Source: Bacillus sp. OK048
Lineage (GTDB): Bacteria; Bacillota; Bacilli; Bacillales; Cytobacillaceae
Assembly (NCBI RefSeq): GCF_900103525.1
Contig: NZ_FNHN01000011.1
Span: forward strand, 1-64,000
Reading direction: 5' to 3'
Length of the DNA: 64,000 nucleotides
Shown here: one piece after another, positions 33,648-42,031 of the stretch
How positions within the stretch are numbered: position 1 is the first letter of the stretch
How the letters are laid out: each line of letters begins with the position of its first letter
Notes under the pieces: generated by a model
What the model was told of the DNA's origin: nothing
The model's input: only the letters and a program-made list of their open reading frames with translations
Database searches by the model: none
Position numbers and translations under genes: made by a program

Positions 33648-35420
33648 ATGGTAGTCCCAAGCAACGATAAACGCAGATATATGCCGGGAATCGATGGACT
33701 TAGAGCCATTGCTGTCATTGGTGTTATCCTTTACCATCTAAATATTCCTTGGTTTCAGGGCGGGTTTTCAGGTGTAACAGTTTTCTTTGTTATATCAGGG
33801 TACCTGATAACGGACATCCTTATTGATGAATGGAATAACAATAATAAAATTAACTACCTTCGCTTTATGGTTCGCCGTTTTCGCAGGCTGGCACCAGCAT
33901 TACTGTTTATGATATTTATCGTAACCGTTTGGGTAATACTCACGAATCATCCATCATTTGAAAAATTACGTTCTGATTTATTGCCGTCACTGCTTTATTT
34001 GACAAATTGGTGGTACATTTTTCATGAAGTTTCCTATTTTGAATCGTTTGGTCCAGCTTCTCCCTTTACTCATATTTGGTCACTGGCGATTGAGGAGCAA
34101 TTTTATCTTATTTGGCCGCCACTTGTGATTTTTGGTTTTACTTTAATAAAAAGAAAAAGGCTTAGAGTTTTGGCTATCCTTGTTGGAGCCATTATTTCTG
34201 CTTGTTTAATGGCATTCCTTTATTTACCGGGAGAGGATCCTTCGCGTGTGTATTATGGAACAGATACAAGAGCCTTTTCGCTTCTTTTAGGAGCCGCACT
34301 TGCCTCTGTTTGGCCAAGTCAAAGATTATCGAAAACCTTACCAAAGCAGGCTAGTGTTGTTCTCGAAATGGTAGGCATATCAGGGCTATTGCTTATAGTA
34401 ATGATGTTTACGGTTACCTCACAATTTGACCATTTTCATTACCAGGGAGGTATGCTTCTTTTATCTATTCTGACCTCGTTAGTAGTGGCTGTATTAGCCC
34501 ATCCGGCTAGTAAGATAGCTAAATGGCTGAGTAGTAAGCCTCTCCAATGGGTAGGAGTTCGTTCTTATGGTATCTATTTGTGGCATTACCCGATTATTAT
34601 CTTAACAACACCGATTGTTAATACGGATGGAATGAACGTATGGAGAATAACGTTACAAATAGCGGCTACCTTGCTTTTTTCGGCTTTTTCTTATCGATTT
34701 GTGGAAATACCAATTCGGACAGGAAGGATAAAATTTACACTGACTTACTTGAAAAAGCTGACAGTTTTTCAACAAAGGCTTGTTTTGGGAAGTTGTGTAA
34801 TTATTTTTGCCATATTTATAGGAATCGGAGTTGTACTTGCTACCAAACCAACTGTTATTACGGCTAAACCACCAGTAACAATCGAAACGATTCAAGAAAT
34901 AGAAATTGACAAAGAACCTATACGAGAGCCTGTCCTTGAAGAGGAAACCAACGAGCCAGAGAAGTCCATAACTGTTATTGGAGATTCCATTCTTTATGAT
35001 ATTGCACCATTTTTTAAAAATCATTTTCCGGAGGCGATAATTGATTTTCGAGTAGGAAGGCAAATGGCAGAGGTGCCAGACGTGATTCAAGATCTAGAGT
35101 CCAATGGACAACTTGGAGAATATGTAGTTATTCAACTCGGCACCAATGGGCCATTTTCGAAAACAGATGTAATCAAGGTCATTGAACATCTCGGAGATAA
35201 AAAAGTGTTTCTGATAAACTGTCGAGTACCAAGGCAATGGGAAATAACTGTGAATCGTACATTAGAAGAAGTCGTTGCCACCATGCCGAATACAGTTCTT
35301 GTAGATTGGTATAGTGCTAGTGCTGGGCATGCGGAGTTTTTTGCACGAGATGGTGTTCATTTAACGAAAGTAGGCGGCGAAACATACGCTAACCTATTAA
35401 TAGAGCAAATGGAGGAATAA
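33648..35420 (+). CDS. OatA-like acyltransferase (AT3 plus SGNH domain)
   Basis: 590 aa. An N-terminal acyltransferase-3 domain of about ten TM helices (YMPGIDGLRAIAVIGVILYH, then VTVFFVISGYLIT, FVRRF-like basic loop, HIWSLAIEEQFYLIWP) is joined to an external SGNH esterase-like domain (VIGDSILYDIAPFF near 440; VQLGTNG-like region VIQLGTNGPF; DGVHLTKVG with the catalytic Asp and His). This layout is that of peptidoglycan O-acetyltransferase OatA, which acetylates MurNAc and protects from lysozyme. Other AT3-SGNH enzymes modify other wall polymers. ATG after GGGGAGGATGGT. Confidence 0.88.
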   Translation: MVVPSNDKRRYMPGIDGLRAIAVIGVILYHLNIPWFQGGFSGVTVFFVISGYLITDILIDEWNNNNKINYLRFMVRRFRRLAPALLFMIFIVTVWVILTNHPSFEKLRSDLLPSLLYLTNWWYIFHEVSYFESFGPASPFTHIWSLAIEEQFYLIWPPLVIFGFTLIKRKRLRVLAILVGAIISACLMAFLYLPGEDPSRVYYGTDTRAFSLLLGAALASVWPSQRLSKTLPKQASVVLEMVGISGLLLIVMMFTVTSQFDHFHYQGGMLLLSILTSLVVAVLAHPASKIAKWLSSKPLQWVGVRSYGIYLWHYPIIILTTPIVNTDGMNVWRITLQIAATLLFSAFSYRFVEIPIRTGRIKFTLTYLKKLTVFQQRLVLGSCVIIFAIFIGIGVVLATKPTVITAKPPVTIETIQEIEIDKEPIREPVLEEETNEPEKSITVIGDSILYDIAPFFKNHFPEAIIDFRVGRQMAEVPDVIQDLESNGQLGEYVVIQLGTNGPFSKTDVIKVIEHLGDKKVFLINCRVPRQWEITVNRTLEEVVATMPNTVLVDWYSASAGHAEFFARDGVHLTKVGGETYANLLIEQMEE

Positions 35421-35455
35421 AGAAATAAATAGTTGAAATAAATGTCAATCAATTG

Positions 35456-35488
35456 ATCCCTTTGAGGCAATGTCTTCCAAGGGTTTTT
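35456..35488 (+). terminator. Probable terminator after the OatA-like gene
   Basis: ATCCCTT pairs with AAGGGTT with partly paired inner bases, then TTTTTGTTT. Confidence 0.5.
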
Positions 35489-35600
35489 GTTTGATTATGT
35501 AAGAATGTCGATATTTGTATTGTTTTATTTCGATTTATTTCCAAATATTTGGAAAGCATAACAAATATATATCTAAAACACACAGAAAAAGGAGAGCACC

Positions 35601-36020
35601 ATGAGGAGTATAGCTGCTTTATTTTCCATGCTAATGCCTGGGTTTGGCCAAATCTATAATCGACAGTTCATAAAGGGTGTCTTACTGATTATCGTAGAAC
35701 ATTATGATAATGTAATGGGAAAAATAAATACCGCCATACATCTTGATTTTAACGGATTTCACCAAAATGCATTAGAGTCTGCCAATTTTCAATATGTGTT
35801 ATTTTATCCTGGATTTTATGCGTATACGGTTTGGGATGCTTGGTATTTTGCTAAGCCAAATGTGGATAAAACAAAATCCGCCATCCCGTTTATCATTGGT
35901 GGATTTCTTGGTGAGTTTGGTGCTATTTATGCAAACCGGTTATCCATACCAACCCTCATGGTTGGTCTTTTAATGATTATCCCGATGGTAATTGGGATGA
36001 TTGCATTTAGAAATCACTAA
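35601..36020 (+). CDS. Small membrane protein of unknown function
   Basis: 139 aa, ATG after AAAAAGGAGAGCACC. The N-terminus IAALFSMLMPGFGQIYNRQF, with GFGQIYN followed by basic and hydrophobic segments, resembles TM2-type proteins. Three or four TM helices in total. No named function. Monocistronic. Confidence 0.7.
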   Translation: MRSIAALFSMLMPGFGQIYNRQFIKGVLLIIVEHYDNVMGKINTAIHLDFNGFHQNALESANFQYVLFYPGFYAYTVWDAWYFAKPNVDKTKSAIPFIIGGFLGEFGAIYANRLSIPTLMVGLLMIIPMVIGMIAFRNH

Positions 36021-36044
36021 AAAAGCTTATCTTAAGAGGATTGA

Positions 36045-36302
36045 GATACAGATGAATCTTCTTTAATTCTCTATACGGGTTTCCTTAGGAATGGAAAGCC
36101 ACTTCTTATTAGCAGAAAAAGAGGCCACTTTTTGTCTTTAAATGGTTTGCGGTTCTTCTATTTAGAAAAAAATGTTTGGCGTAGTTTTTGTGTAGATGTG
36201 GTTGAAATTGAGAAATACACCGTAAAAGATTTCCCTTTTGGAATTGTATTGAAGGAAAATGTAAGAAGTGCGAGCAAGACGTGGCAAGGGTTATTGACTT
36301 AA
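36045..36302 (+). pseudogene. Start-less coding remnant
   Basis: An 85-codon open frame without ATG (TGFLRNGKPLLISRKRGHF, FFYLEKNVWRSFCVDVVEIE, KYTVKDFPFGIVLKENVR) ends at TAA 36300-36302. It has normal codon use. A TTG about a third in could start a 56-residue protein after AGAGG. I do not recognise the family; a 5'-truncated gene is likeliest. Confidence 0.4.
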
Positions 36303-36357
36303 AAGGGGAAGGTCAATATGTAAATTAAAACTACTATTAAAATTGAGGGGTGGTCAA

Positions 36358-36807
36358 TTGGAAACAATTCGAAATATGTTTAAACATTTGCATTGGGCTA
36401 ATCAACGAATTCTTGAAACTTTAGAAATTAATACTGAAGTGGACAAACAGATAATTAATCTGTTTTCGCATGTCCTTCTAGCAGAACAAGTGTGGTTTAC
36501 TAGGTTAAAAGGATTAGACAGTGCATCGCTACCTATTTGGGAAGAGATTCGTATAGAGGCATGTGCAGAACTGGTTAAACAAAATCATCTGAATTATAAA
36601 GATTATCTAAATGGGGTAACTGAAAATAAACTCGAACAAATAGTTTCATATCGAAATAGTAAGGGGCAGGAGTTTAAGAACTCAGTGGGGGAGATCCTGA
36701 CCCATGTGGGGCTGCACGGACAATATCATCGTGGACAAATCAATCTGCTTCTAAGAAAAAATCAAATCGAACCTATTAATGTTGATTTTATTACATTTAA
36801 GCGGTGA
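36358..36807 (+). CDS. DinB/DfsB-like four-helix protein (paralogue)
   Basis: 149 aa from TTG 36358 after GAGGGGTGG; TTG 36343 overlaps that ribosome site. Same length as the gene at 10106, 96 of 149 residues identical without gaps. Metal-binding His residues lie in FSHVLLAE and EILTHVGLHGQYHRGQIN. It is 26 kb from its twin, so the duplication is dispersed, not tandem. Confidence 0.85.
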   Translation: METIRNMFKHLHWANQRILETLEINTEVDKQIINLFSHVLLAEQVWFTRLKGLDSASLPIWEEIRIEACAELVKQNHLNYKDYLNGVTENKLEQIVSYRNSKGQEFKNSVGEILTHVGLHGQYHRGQINLLLRKNQIEPINVDFITFKR

Positions 36808-36977
36808 ATGCTCACACTGAATACTTGCATCAGATAAGCAATAATGGAGTAAATGCTCAAAAATGCTGCAAGTTATTAAAAAAATAATCCACCCTTGCGT
36901 TAATGGATCAAGGAGATTTAGGAATGGTATAATTTTCATATAAATATACTCACTGTTGGACAGTGTGGAGGGGAATT

Positions 36978-37886
36978 ATGAAGATTGTGATTGCTGGGGG
37001 TTCAGGATTTATTGGTCAAAAGTTAATGGATTTGCTTCTTAATGCAGGGCATTCGATTGTGATTTTAACAAGGAAAGAGAAGACATCCTCTACGAAGGTG
37101 CAATATGTACAATGGCTTGCTGAAGGTGCTTCACCAGAAAATGAAATAAAAAATGCGGATGCATTTATTAATCTGGCTGGCGTTTCCATCAATGATGGGC
37201 GATGGAGTAAGAGTCATCAGAAGCAAATATATGACAGCCGGATGTCCGCAACAGACGAGTTACTTAGAATCATCTCCTTACTGCCTGAAAAGCCTACGGT
37301 TTTTATCAATGCTAGTGCTATCGGTATTTATCCGGCATCTGTACAGAGGGTTTATACTGAAAAGTCATCAGAAACAGCGGACGATTTTCTAGGTAAGACT
37401 GTACGCGATTGGGAAAATAAAGCGAAGCAAGTAGAAGCGCATTCGATTCGATCTGTGTTGATGAGATTTGGTGTGGTGCTCGGAAATGAAGGGGGTGCCT
37501 TACCACTTATGGCGCTGCCCTACAAATTATTCGTTGGAGGTAAAGTGGGAAGAGGGGATCAGTGGGTATCTTGGGTCCATGTCACCGATGTCGTCCGTTC
37601 TATTCTCTTTGCCATTGAAAATAATCATGTGAGTGGACCAGTCAATGTAACATCACCCACACCACTTCAAATGAACGATTTTGGTAGGACCATTGGTTCT
37701 GTTTTACACCGTCCACACTGGTTTCCTGTACCTTCTTTTGTTATGAAAATGGTCCTTGGACAAAAAAGTGCACTAGTTTTAGAAGGCCAACAGGTTTTGC
37801 CTCAAGTGTTAATGGAGGAAGGATTTGAATTCACGTTTCCAACACTAAAATCTGCTTTAGAGGATTTGCTTACTCTTCATGGATAA
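36978..37886 (+). CDS. TIGR01777 family epimerase (YfhF-like)
   Basis: 302 aa from ATG 36978 after GGAGGGG. The nucleotide-binding start is MKIVIAGGSGFIGQKLMDLL; the family signature INLAGVSINDGRWS and DSRMSATDEL follow, and the C-terminal DUF1731 has LKSALEDLL. Extended short-chain dehydrogenase fold. The cellular role is unclear; E. coli YfcH and B. subtilis YfhF are relatives. The following small gene may be in the same unit. Confidence 0.9.
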   Translation: MKIVIAGGSGFIGQKLMDLLLNAGHSIVILTRKEKTSSTKVQYVQWLAEGASPENEIKNADAFINLAGVSINDGRWSKSHQKQIYDSRMSATDELLRIISLLPEKPTVFINASAIGIYPASVQRVYTEKSSETADDFLGKTVRDWENKAKQVEAHSIRSVLMRFGVVLGNEGGALPLMALPYKLFVGGKVGRGDQWVSWVHVTDVVRSILFAIENNHVSGPVNVTSPTPLQMNDFGRTIGSVLHRPHWFPVPSFVMKMVLGQKSALVLEGQQVLPQVLMEEGFEFTFPTLKSALEDLLTLHG

Positions 37887-37925
37887 TTTTGACTAAAAAA
37901 ATTTTATGAAGTAGGAGGGATTTCT

Positions 37926-38321
37926 TTGCCAGAATTCTTTATCCAAGCGGCGTCCATCATTGTGGCAGTAGTTTCGGTTGTCATTGCTGTTTTTCAAATC
38001 TTACTCTTCTTAGGTTTACCATTAGCGGATTATAGTTGGGGAGGTAAGTATCAAGGTGTCTTACCAATGAAAATGAGAATCATGAGTTTGCCAGCAGCAT
38101 TATTATTGCTCTTTTTCGGCTTTATTTTTTTAATGCATACGAAAGTAATAACCGTTGGCTTCGATTTCCCTACCAATATTTTTGTATGGACTATAACTAT
38201 ATTTATGGGATTAAATACCTTGGGTAACATCGCGTCGAAGAGCAAAAAAGAGAAAATGGTAATGGCTCCTTTATCAGGGATCACCTTTCTAGCCTGCTTA
38301 CTAGTCTTACTATTTCAATAA
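37926..38321 (+). CDS. Four-TM small membrane protein
   Basis: 131 aa from TTG 37926 after TAGGAGGGATTTC. Four TM helices, with a short loop ADYSWGGKYQGVLPMKMRIM between the first two. The family is seen in bacilli as uncharacterised. Forty bases after the epimerase, sharing its terminator. Confidence 0.7.
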   Translation: MPEFFIQAASIIVAVVSVVIAVFQILLFLGLPLADYSWGGKYQGVLPMKMRIMSLPAALLLLFFGFIFLMHTKVITVGFDFPTNIFVWTITIFMGLNTLGNIASKSKKEKMVMAPLSGITFLACLLVLLFQ

Positions 38322-38327
38322 AAGCAA

Positions 38328-38362
38328 AGCCCCTCTCAATTGAGAAGGGCTACTATTTTTTC
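38328..38362 (+). terminator. Terminator of the TIGR01777 unit
   Basis: AGCCCCTCTC-AATT-GAGAAGGGCT hairpin, one mismatch, then ACTATTTTTTC. Confidence 0.8.
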
Positions 38363-38477
38363 TTTTTGACTTTGACTATCCCTTTACCAAAATTATCTCT
38401 TAGATCCAATGAAAGTTAATAAATTGACATATCGAAATTCTTAGACTATTATAAGAACTGATTTATAAGATTTTTAC

Positions 38478-38572
38478 TACTAGGGGTGCCCTGATAGACG
38501 GGCTGAGAGAAAAACGATAAGTTTTTAACCCTTTGGACCTGATCTGGATCATACCAGCGTAGGAAAGTAGCC
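38478..38572 (+). promoter_or_regulatory. TPP riboswitch (THI element) of thiMDE
   Basis: All THI-box landmarks are in order: GGGGTGCC at 38483, GGGCTGAGAG at 38500, ACCCTTTGGACCTGATCTGG around 38528-38547, and ATACCAGCGTAGGAAAGT. Binding of thiamine pyrophosphate lowers expression of the operon starting at 38676. The GGACCTG at 38535-38541 can also pair with CAGGTCC in the terminator's left arm (38608-38614), the antiterminator expected for transcriptional control. Confidence 0.95.
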
Positions 38573-38604
38573 AAGTGAAAATATCCTTTTTCTCTAACTA
38601 TTTG

Positions 38605-38638
38605 AGCCAGGTCCAATTATTATGGATTTGGCTTTTTT
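38605..38638 (+). terminator. Riboswitch-controlled terminator
   Basis: AGCCAGGTCC (38605-38614) with GGATTTGGCT (38624-38633) and TTTTTT. It forms when TPP holds the aptamer. Its left arm competes with 38535-38541. Confidence 0.85.
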
Positions 38639-38675
38639 GTGTTTAAAAGAGTAATAGGAAGAAGGAGGAACTGCT

Positions 38676-39482
38676 ATGAATAGCAACGAATTGAGTTCAA
38701 TTTTACAAAGAGTAAGAGAGGAGAACCCGCTAGTACATAATATTACCAATGTGGTGGTTACCAATTTTACGGCAAATGGGCTTCTATCACTGGGGGCGTC
38801 TCCGGTAATGGCGAATGCTCCTGAAGAAGTAGCGGATATGGTTCGAATTTCTCGTGCCCTAGTCCTGAATATTGGCACATTAAATAAGGAATTGGTTAGC
38901 TCGATGATTCTAGCTGGAAAAACAGCAAACGAACTCGGAATTCCAGTCATTTTTGATCCAGTAGGAGCCGGAGCTACTCCGTTCAGAACGGAAATGGCCC
39001 AAAAGGTTATGGAAGAAGTAAAAATATCTGTTCTACGCGGAAATGCCGCTGAAATTGCCAACGTACTTGGGGAGAAGTGGGAAATCAAGGGCGTTGATGC
39101 TGGTAAACAGCATGGAGATCATGTGGAATTAGCCATAAACGCAGCGAAAACGCTCAATACCATTGTCGTGATTACCGGCAAAGACGATGTGCTGACAAAT
39201 GGCGAAACAACGTACCTAGTGTCCAATGGACATCACCTGTTAACAAAAGTTACAGGAACGGGCTGTCTGTTAACCTCCGTTATCGGTGCATTTGCAGGAG
39301 TTGAAAAGAACCTAGTGCACGCTGCATTATCTGCTTTAACCTTCTATGGGATTGCGGCGGAAAAGGCAATTGAAAAGGTAGGTAATGTGGGACCTGGTAG
39401 TTTCCAAATCGAATTCTTAAATCAACTTGCCCTTGTTTCTTCAGAAGATATCCATCAATTTGCTTCATTCAAACAGCTATGA
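38676..39482 (+). CDS. thiM: Hydroxyethylthiazole kinase
   Basis: 268 aa. Phosphorylates 4-methyl-5-(2-hydroxyethyl)thiazole for thiamine salvage. Family motifs: [20 protein letters not shown] at the substrate site, NIGTLN, VFDPVGAG-like [25 protein letters not shown] and the anion-hole [20 protein letters not shown] after GAAGGAGGAACTGCT. First gene of thiM-thiD-thiE, the compact salvage operon of many Firmicutes. Confidence 0.96.
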   Translation: MNSNELSSILQRVREENPLVHNITNVVVTNFTANGLLSLGASPVMANAPEEVADMVRISRALVLNIGTLNKELVSSMILAGKTANELGIPVIFDPVGAGATPFRTEMAQKVMEEVKISVLRGNAAEIANVLGEKWEIKGVDAGKQHGDHVELAINAAKTLNTIVVITGKDDVLTNGETTYLVSNGHHLLTKVTGTGCLLTSVIGAFAGVEKNLVHAALSALTFYGIAAEKAIEKVGNVGPGSFQIEFLNQLALVSSEDIHQFASFKQL

Positions 39483-39494
39483 GGAGTGATCACC

Positions 39495-40301
39495 ATGAAA
39501 AAAGCATTAACAATTGCCGGTTCAGATAGCGGCGGCGGTGCGGGAATTCAGGCTGACTTAAAGACCTTTCAAGAGTTAGAGGTTTTCGGTATGTCTGCTC
39601 TAACCGCTGTAACTGCCCAAAATACGTTAGGGGTTCAAGCCGTTTTTCCGATGACAGCGGAGGTAGTTATCAAACAAATCGAATCAATTGGCGAAGATAT
39701 CGGTACAGATGCCCTTAAAACTGGGATGCTGTTTAATGCAGAAATCATCAAAGCGGTTTCTGAAAAAATAGAATACTATAATTGGAAAAATGTCGTGGTC
39801 GATCCCGTTATGATTGCTAAGGGCGGCGCATCGTTGCTCCAATTTGAGGCAATTTCGGCCTTAAAACAATATTTGTTACCCCTTTCGATGGTCATTACAC
39901 CGAATATCCCAGAGGCAGAGGTTTTAACGGAAATGTCGATTATTACCGATGAAGATAAACAGGAAGCTGCTAAACGATTTTATGATTTAGGAGTTAAGAA
40001 TGTGGTCATAAAAGGCGGGCATGATGAAGACCAAATTGAATCGTTAGATTTATTGTATGATGGGAACGAATTTACGACTTTTACGAGTACAAGAGTTCAG
40101 ACAAAGAATACACACGGCACAGGCTGTACTTTTTCAGCGGTTGTCACAGCAGAACTTGCCAAAGGTTTAAGTGTATTTGAAGCAGTATCAAAAGCGAAGA
40201 ATTTTATCCAAGCAGCGATTGAAGATCAGCTCCAGATTGGTCAAGGGCATGGTCCAACCAATCACTGGGCATATCGAAAAAGAAAAGAACTGAAAAGGTA
40301 G
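39495..40301 (+). CDS. thiD: Hydroxymethylpyrimidine/phosphomethylpyrimidine kinase
   Basis: 268 aa from ATG 39495 after GAGGAGTGATCACC; GTG 39486 lies inside that site. Sequential phosphorylation of HMP to HMP-PP. Ribokinase-fold motifs: ALTIAGSDSGGGAGIQADLK, ALTAVTAQNTLGVQAVFPM, VVDPVMIAKGGASLL and the catalytic NTHGTGCTFSAVVTAEL. Twelve bases after thiM. Confidence 0.96.
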   Translation: MKKALTIAGSDSGGGAGIQADLKTFQELEVFGMSALTAVTAQNTLGVQAVFPMTAEVVIKQIESIGEDIGTDALKTGMLFNAEIIKAVSEKIEYYNWKNVVVDPVMIAKGGASLLQFEAISALKQYLLPLSMVITPNIPEAEVLTEMSIITDEDKQEAAKRFYDLGVKNVVIKGGHDEDQIESLDLLYDGNEFTTFTSTRVQTKNTHGTGCTFSAVVTAELAKGLSVFEAVSKAKNFIQAAIEDQLQIGQGHGPTNHWAYRKRKELKR

Positions 40302-40310
40302 GAGAGCAGC

Positions 40311-40970
40311 ATGTCGAAGACCGGTATTAATGCAATAAGAGATTCCTTGAAAGTCTACTTTATCATGGGCAGTCCAAACTGCAAGGAAAATCCTTCCAAA
40401 GTTTTGCAAGAAGCCATTGAAGGTGGAATTACACTTTTTCAATTCCGCGAGAAAGGAATCGGAGCGTTAACGGATGAGAAAAAGGTTGAACTTGCCAAGG
40501 AACTACAACAAATATGCAGAGAGCAGCGAATTCCTTTCATTGTTAATGACGATATTGGCTTGGCGATCGCCCTCAACGCAGACGGTGTTCACATCGGGCA
40601 GGATGACGACCCGATAGAGGAAGTCAGAAAGAAGATTGGCTGCGATAAAATCATTGGAGTTTCTGTACATAGTTATGATGAAGCTATGACGGCTTTAGAG
40701 GGTGGAGCCGATTATTTTGGAATTGGACCTGTTTTTCCAACGAGTACAAAAGAAGATGCCAAACCCTCAAACGGTACGAAGCTAATTGAAGAATTACGAA
40801 CGAAAGGATTCACCATTCCGATTGTTGGAATAGGCGGAATCACGGCGGAAACCGCTGGGTCTGTCATCCAAGCGGGAGCAGATGGTGTATCGGTTATTAC
40901 TGCAATAAGCCATGCTCATTCCGTTACAGAAGCAGCTAAAGAATTAAGAAAAAGTGTATTAGATTCTTGA
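40311..40970 (+). CDS. thiE: Thiamine-phosphate synthase
   Basis: 219 aa. Joins HMP-PP and thiazole phosphate to thiamine phosphate. TIM-barrel motifs: [52 protein letters not shown] and [10 protein letters not shown] after GGAGAGCAGC, ten bases after thiD. Last gene of the operon; no clear terminator, a repeat array follows. Confidence 0.95.
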   Translation: MSKTGINAIRDSLKVYFIMGSPNCKENPSKVLQEAIEGGITLFQFREKGIGALTDEKKVELAKELQQICREQRIPFIVNDDIGLAIALNADGVHIGQDDDPIEEVRKKIGCDKIIGVSVHSYDEAMTALEGGADYFGIGPVFPTSTKEDAKPSNGTKLIEELRTKGFTIPIVGIGGITAETAGSVIQAGADGVSVITAISHAHSVTEAAKELRKSVLDS

Positions 40971-41037
40971 TTCAATGATTTTTCCGTAAAAAAATTTTGA
41001 AAGAACTTTATTCGTACCAGGATAACTCATTTTTGTG

Positions 41038-41260
41038 GTTTGCGGGTACGAATATGCACAATACGTGCCCGTTATAGCTCATATTTGCGGTTTTCGGTAA
41101 CGTATAAGGACTATACGTGCCCGTTAAAGGTCATAATTGCGTTTTTTGGTAACGTATAAGCACAATACGTGCCCGCTATAGCGCATTTTTGGGGTTTTCG
41201 GTAACGAATAGGCATTATTCGCGCTCGCTATACTTCATTTTTGTAGTATTGGGTAACAAT
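41038..41260. repeat. Second tandem array of 52-bp hairpin repeats
   Basis: CGTGCCCG-type words occur at 41064, 41116 and 41168, with a diverged copy at 41220: four units at exactly 52 bases. Each unit has an inverted repeat such as ACGTATA-TATACGT followed by GCCCG and a T-rich tail (TTTTTGGTAA). The sequence is unrelated to the array at 9724 but has the same period and the same one-hairpin-per-unit plan. Confidence 0.8.
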
Positions 41261-41326
41261 AAAACTCAATCGTGTCAGTATAAAATATTTTAATCAATTG
41301 AACCATTTCTATGAAAATTAAATACT

Positions 41327-41420
41327 AGCACTGGGGGAGCCGAAATGGGCTGAGATTAGACTAAGTATGGTCTTAAACCCCTGAACCTGATCTGGGTTAT
41401 TCCAGCGTAGGGAAGTGAAC
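41327..41420 (+). promoter_or_regulatory. TPP riboswitch (THI element) of the thiW-lux operon
   Basis: GGGGGAGCC (41333), GGGCTGAGA (41347), AAACCCCTGAACCTGATCTGG (split as AAACCCC and GAACCTGATCTGG) and TTCCAGCGTAGGGAAGTG occur in the right order. It precedes thiW by 86 bases. The left P1 strand AGCACTGGGGG (41327-41337) is the perfect complement of CCCCCAGTGCT (41468-41478), which gives a clear alternative fold. Confidence 0.95.
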
Positions 41421-41465
41421 TATACATCCACTCTCGGATCTTCGAGGGGAATGTATATACCGGTC

Positions 41466-41498
41466 ATCCCCCAGTGCTTATCAAAAACTTGGAGGGAT
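41466..41498 (+). promoter_or_regulatory. Expression platform: anti-Shine-Dalgarno ahead of thiW
   Basis: ATCCCCC (41466-41472) can pair with the ribosome site GGAGGGAT (41491-41498), hiding it. In the TPP-free fold the same bases are captured by the riboswitch's 5' strand (41327-41337, 11 bp), freeing the site. This predicts translational control, unlike the first riboswitch. An additional hairpin TATACAT/ATGTATA lies between. Structure prediction only. Confidence 0.6.
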
Positions 41499-41505
41499 TT
41501 TTTTT

Positions 41506-42015
41506 ATGAGAAAAACGCATAAACTCACATTGACCGCGATGATGATCGCAATTGGCACACTCTCGAGTAATTTATTCTATATTCCGATTGGTTTCACAAA
41601 GGTGTTCCCGATCCAGCATTTCTTGAATGTTTTGTCTGCCGTACTATTAGGACCGTTTTATGCAGTCGCACAGGCTTTATGTGTCTCAATCTTAAGAAAT
41701 ATTATGGGGACTGGATCCATCTTTGCTTTTCCGGGAAGTATGGTTGGAGCCTTATTAGCTGGCCTCCTCTTTATGAAAACGAAAAAGATTTATATGGCCT
41801 TTTTCGGTGAAGTGATTGGGACGGGCATCATTGGAGCGATTCTATGCTATCCAATAGCTACACTGCTGCTTGGTCAAGAAGCGGCACTATTTGGATTTAT
41901 TCCTTTATTCATTTTCAGCTCTATCGCCGGAGCATTGATTGGGGTAATCATTTTATCCATCTTTTTAAAGAAAAAAATAGCAATCTTCACGCAAAAAGAA
42001 ACTTCAATCAAATAA
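41506..42015 (+). CDS. thiW: ThiW, predicted thiazole transporter (ECF S-component type)
   Basis: 169 aa, five or six TM helices (LTLTAMMIAIGTLSSNLFYI first), with the ThiW pattern IPIGFTKVFPIQHFLNVLSA and NIMGTGSIFAFPGSMVGALL. ThiW is predicted to bring in the thiazole precursor of thiamine and is normally TPP-riboswitch controlled. ATG 8 bases after GGAGGG. The next gene starts 17 bases later, so thiW heads a seven-gene operon. Confidence 0.93.
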   Translation: MRKTHKLTLTAMMIAIGTLSSNLFYIPIGFTKVFPIQHFLNVLSAVLLGPFYAVAQALCVSILRNIMGTGSIFAFPGSMVGALLAGLLFMKTKKIYMAFFGEVIGTGIIGAILCYPIATLLLGQEAALFGFIPLFIFSSIAGALIGVIILSIFLKKKIAIFTQKETSIK

Positions 42016-42031
42016 GAAAGGAATTATCTAT

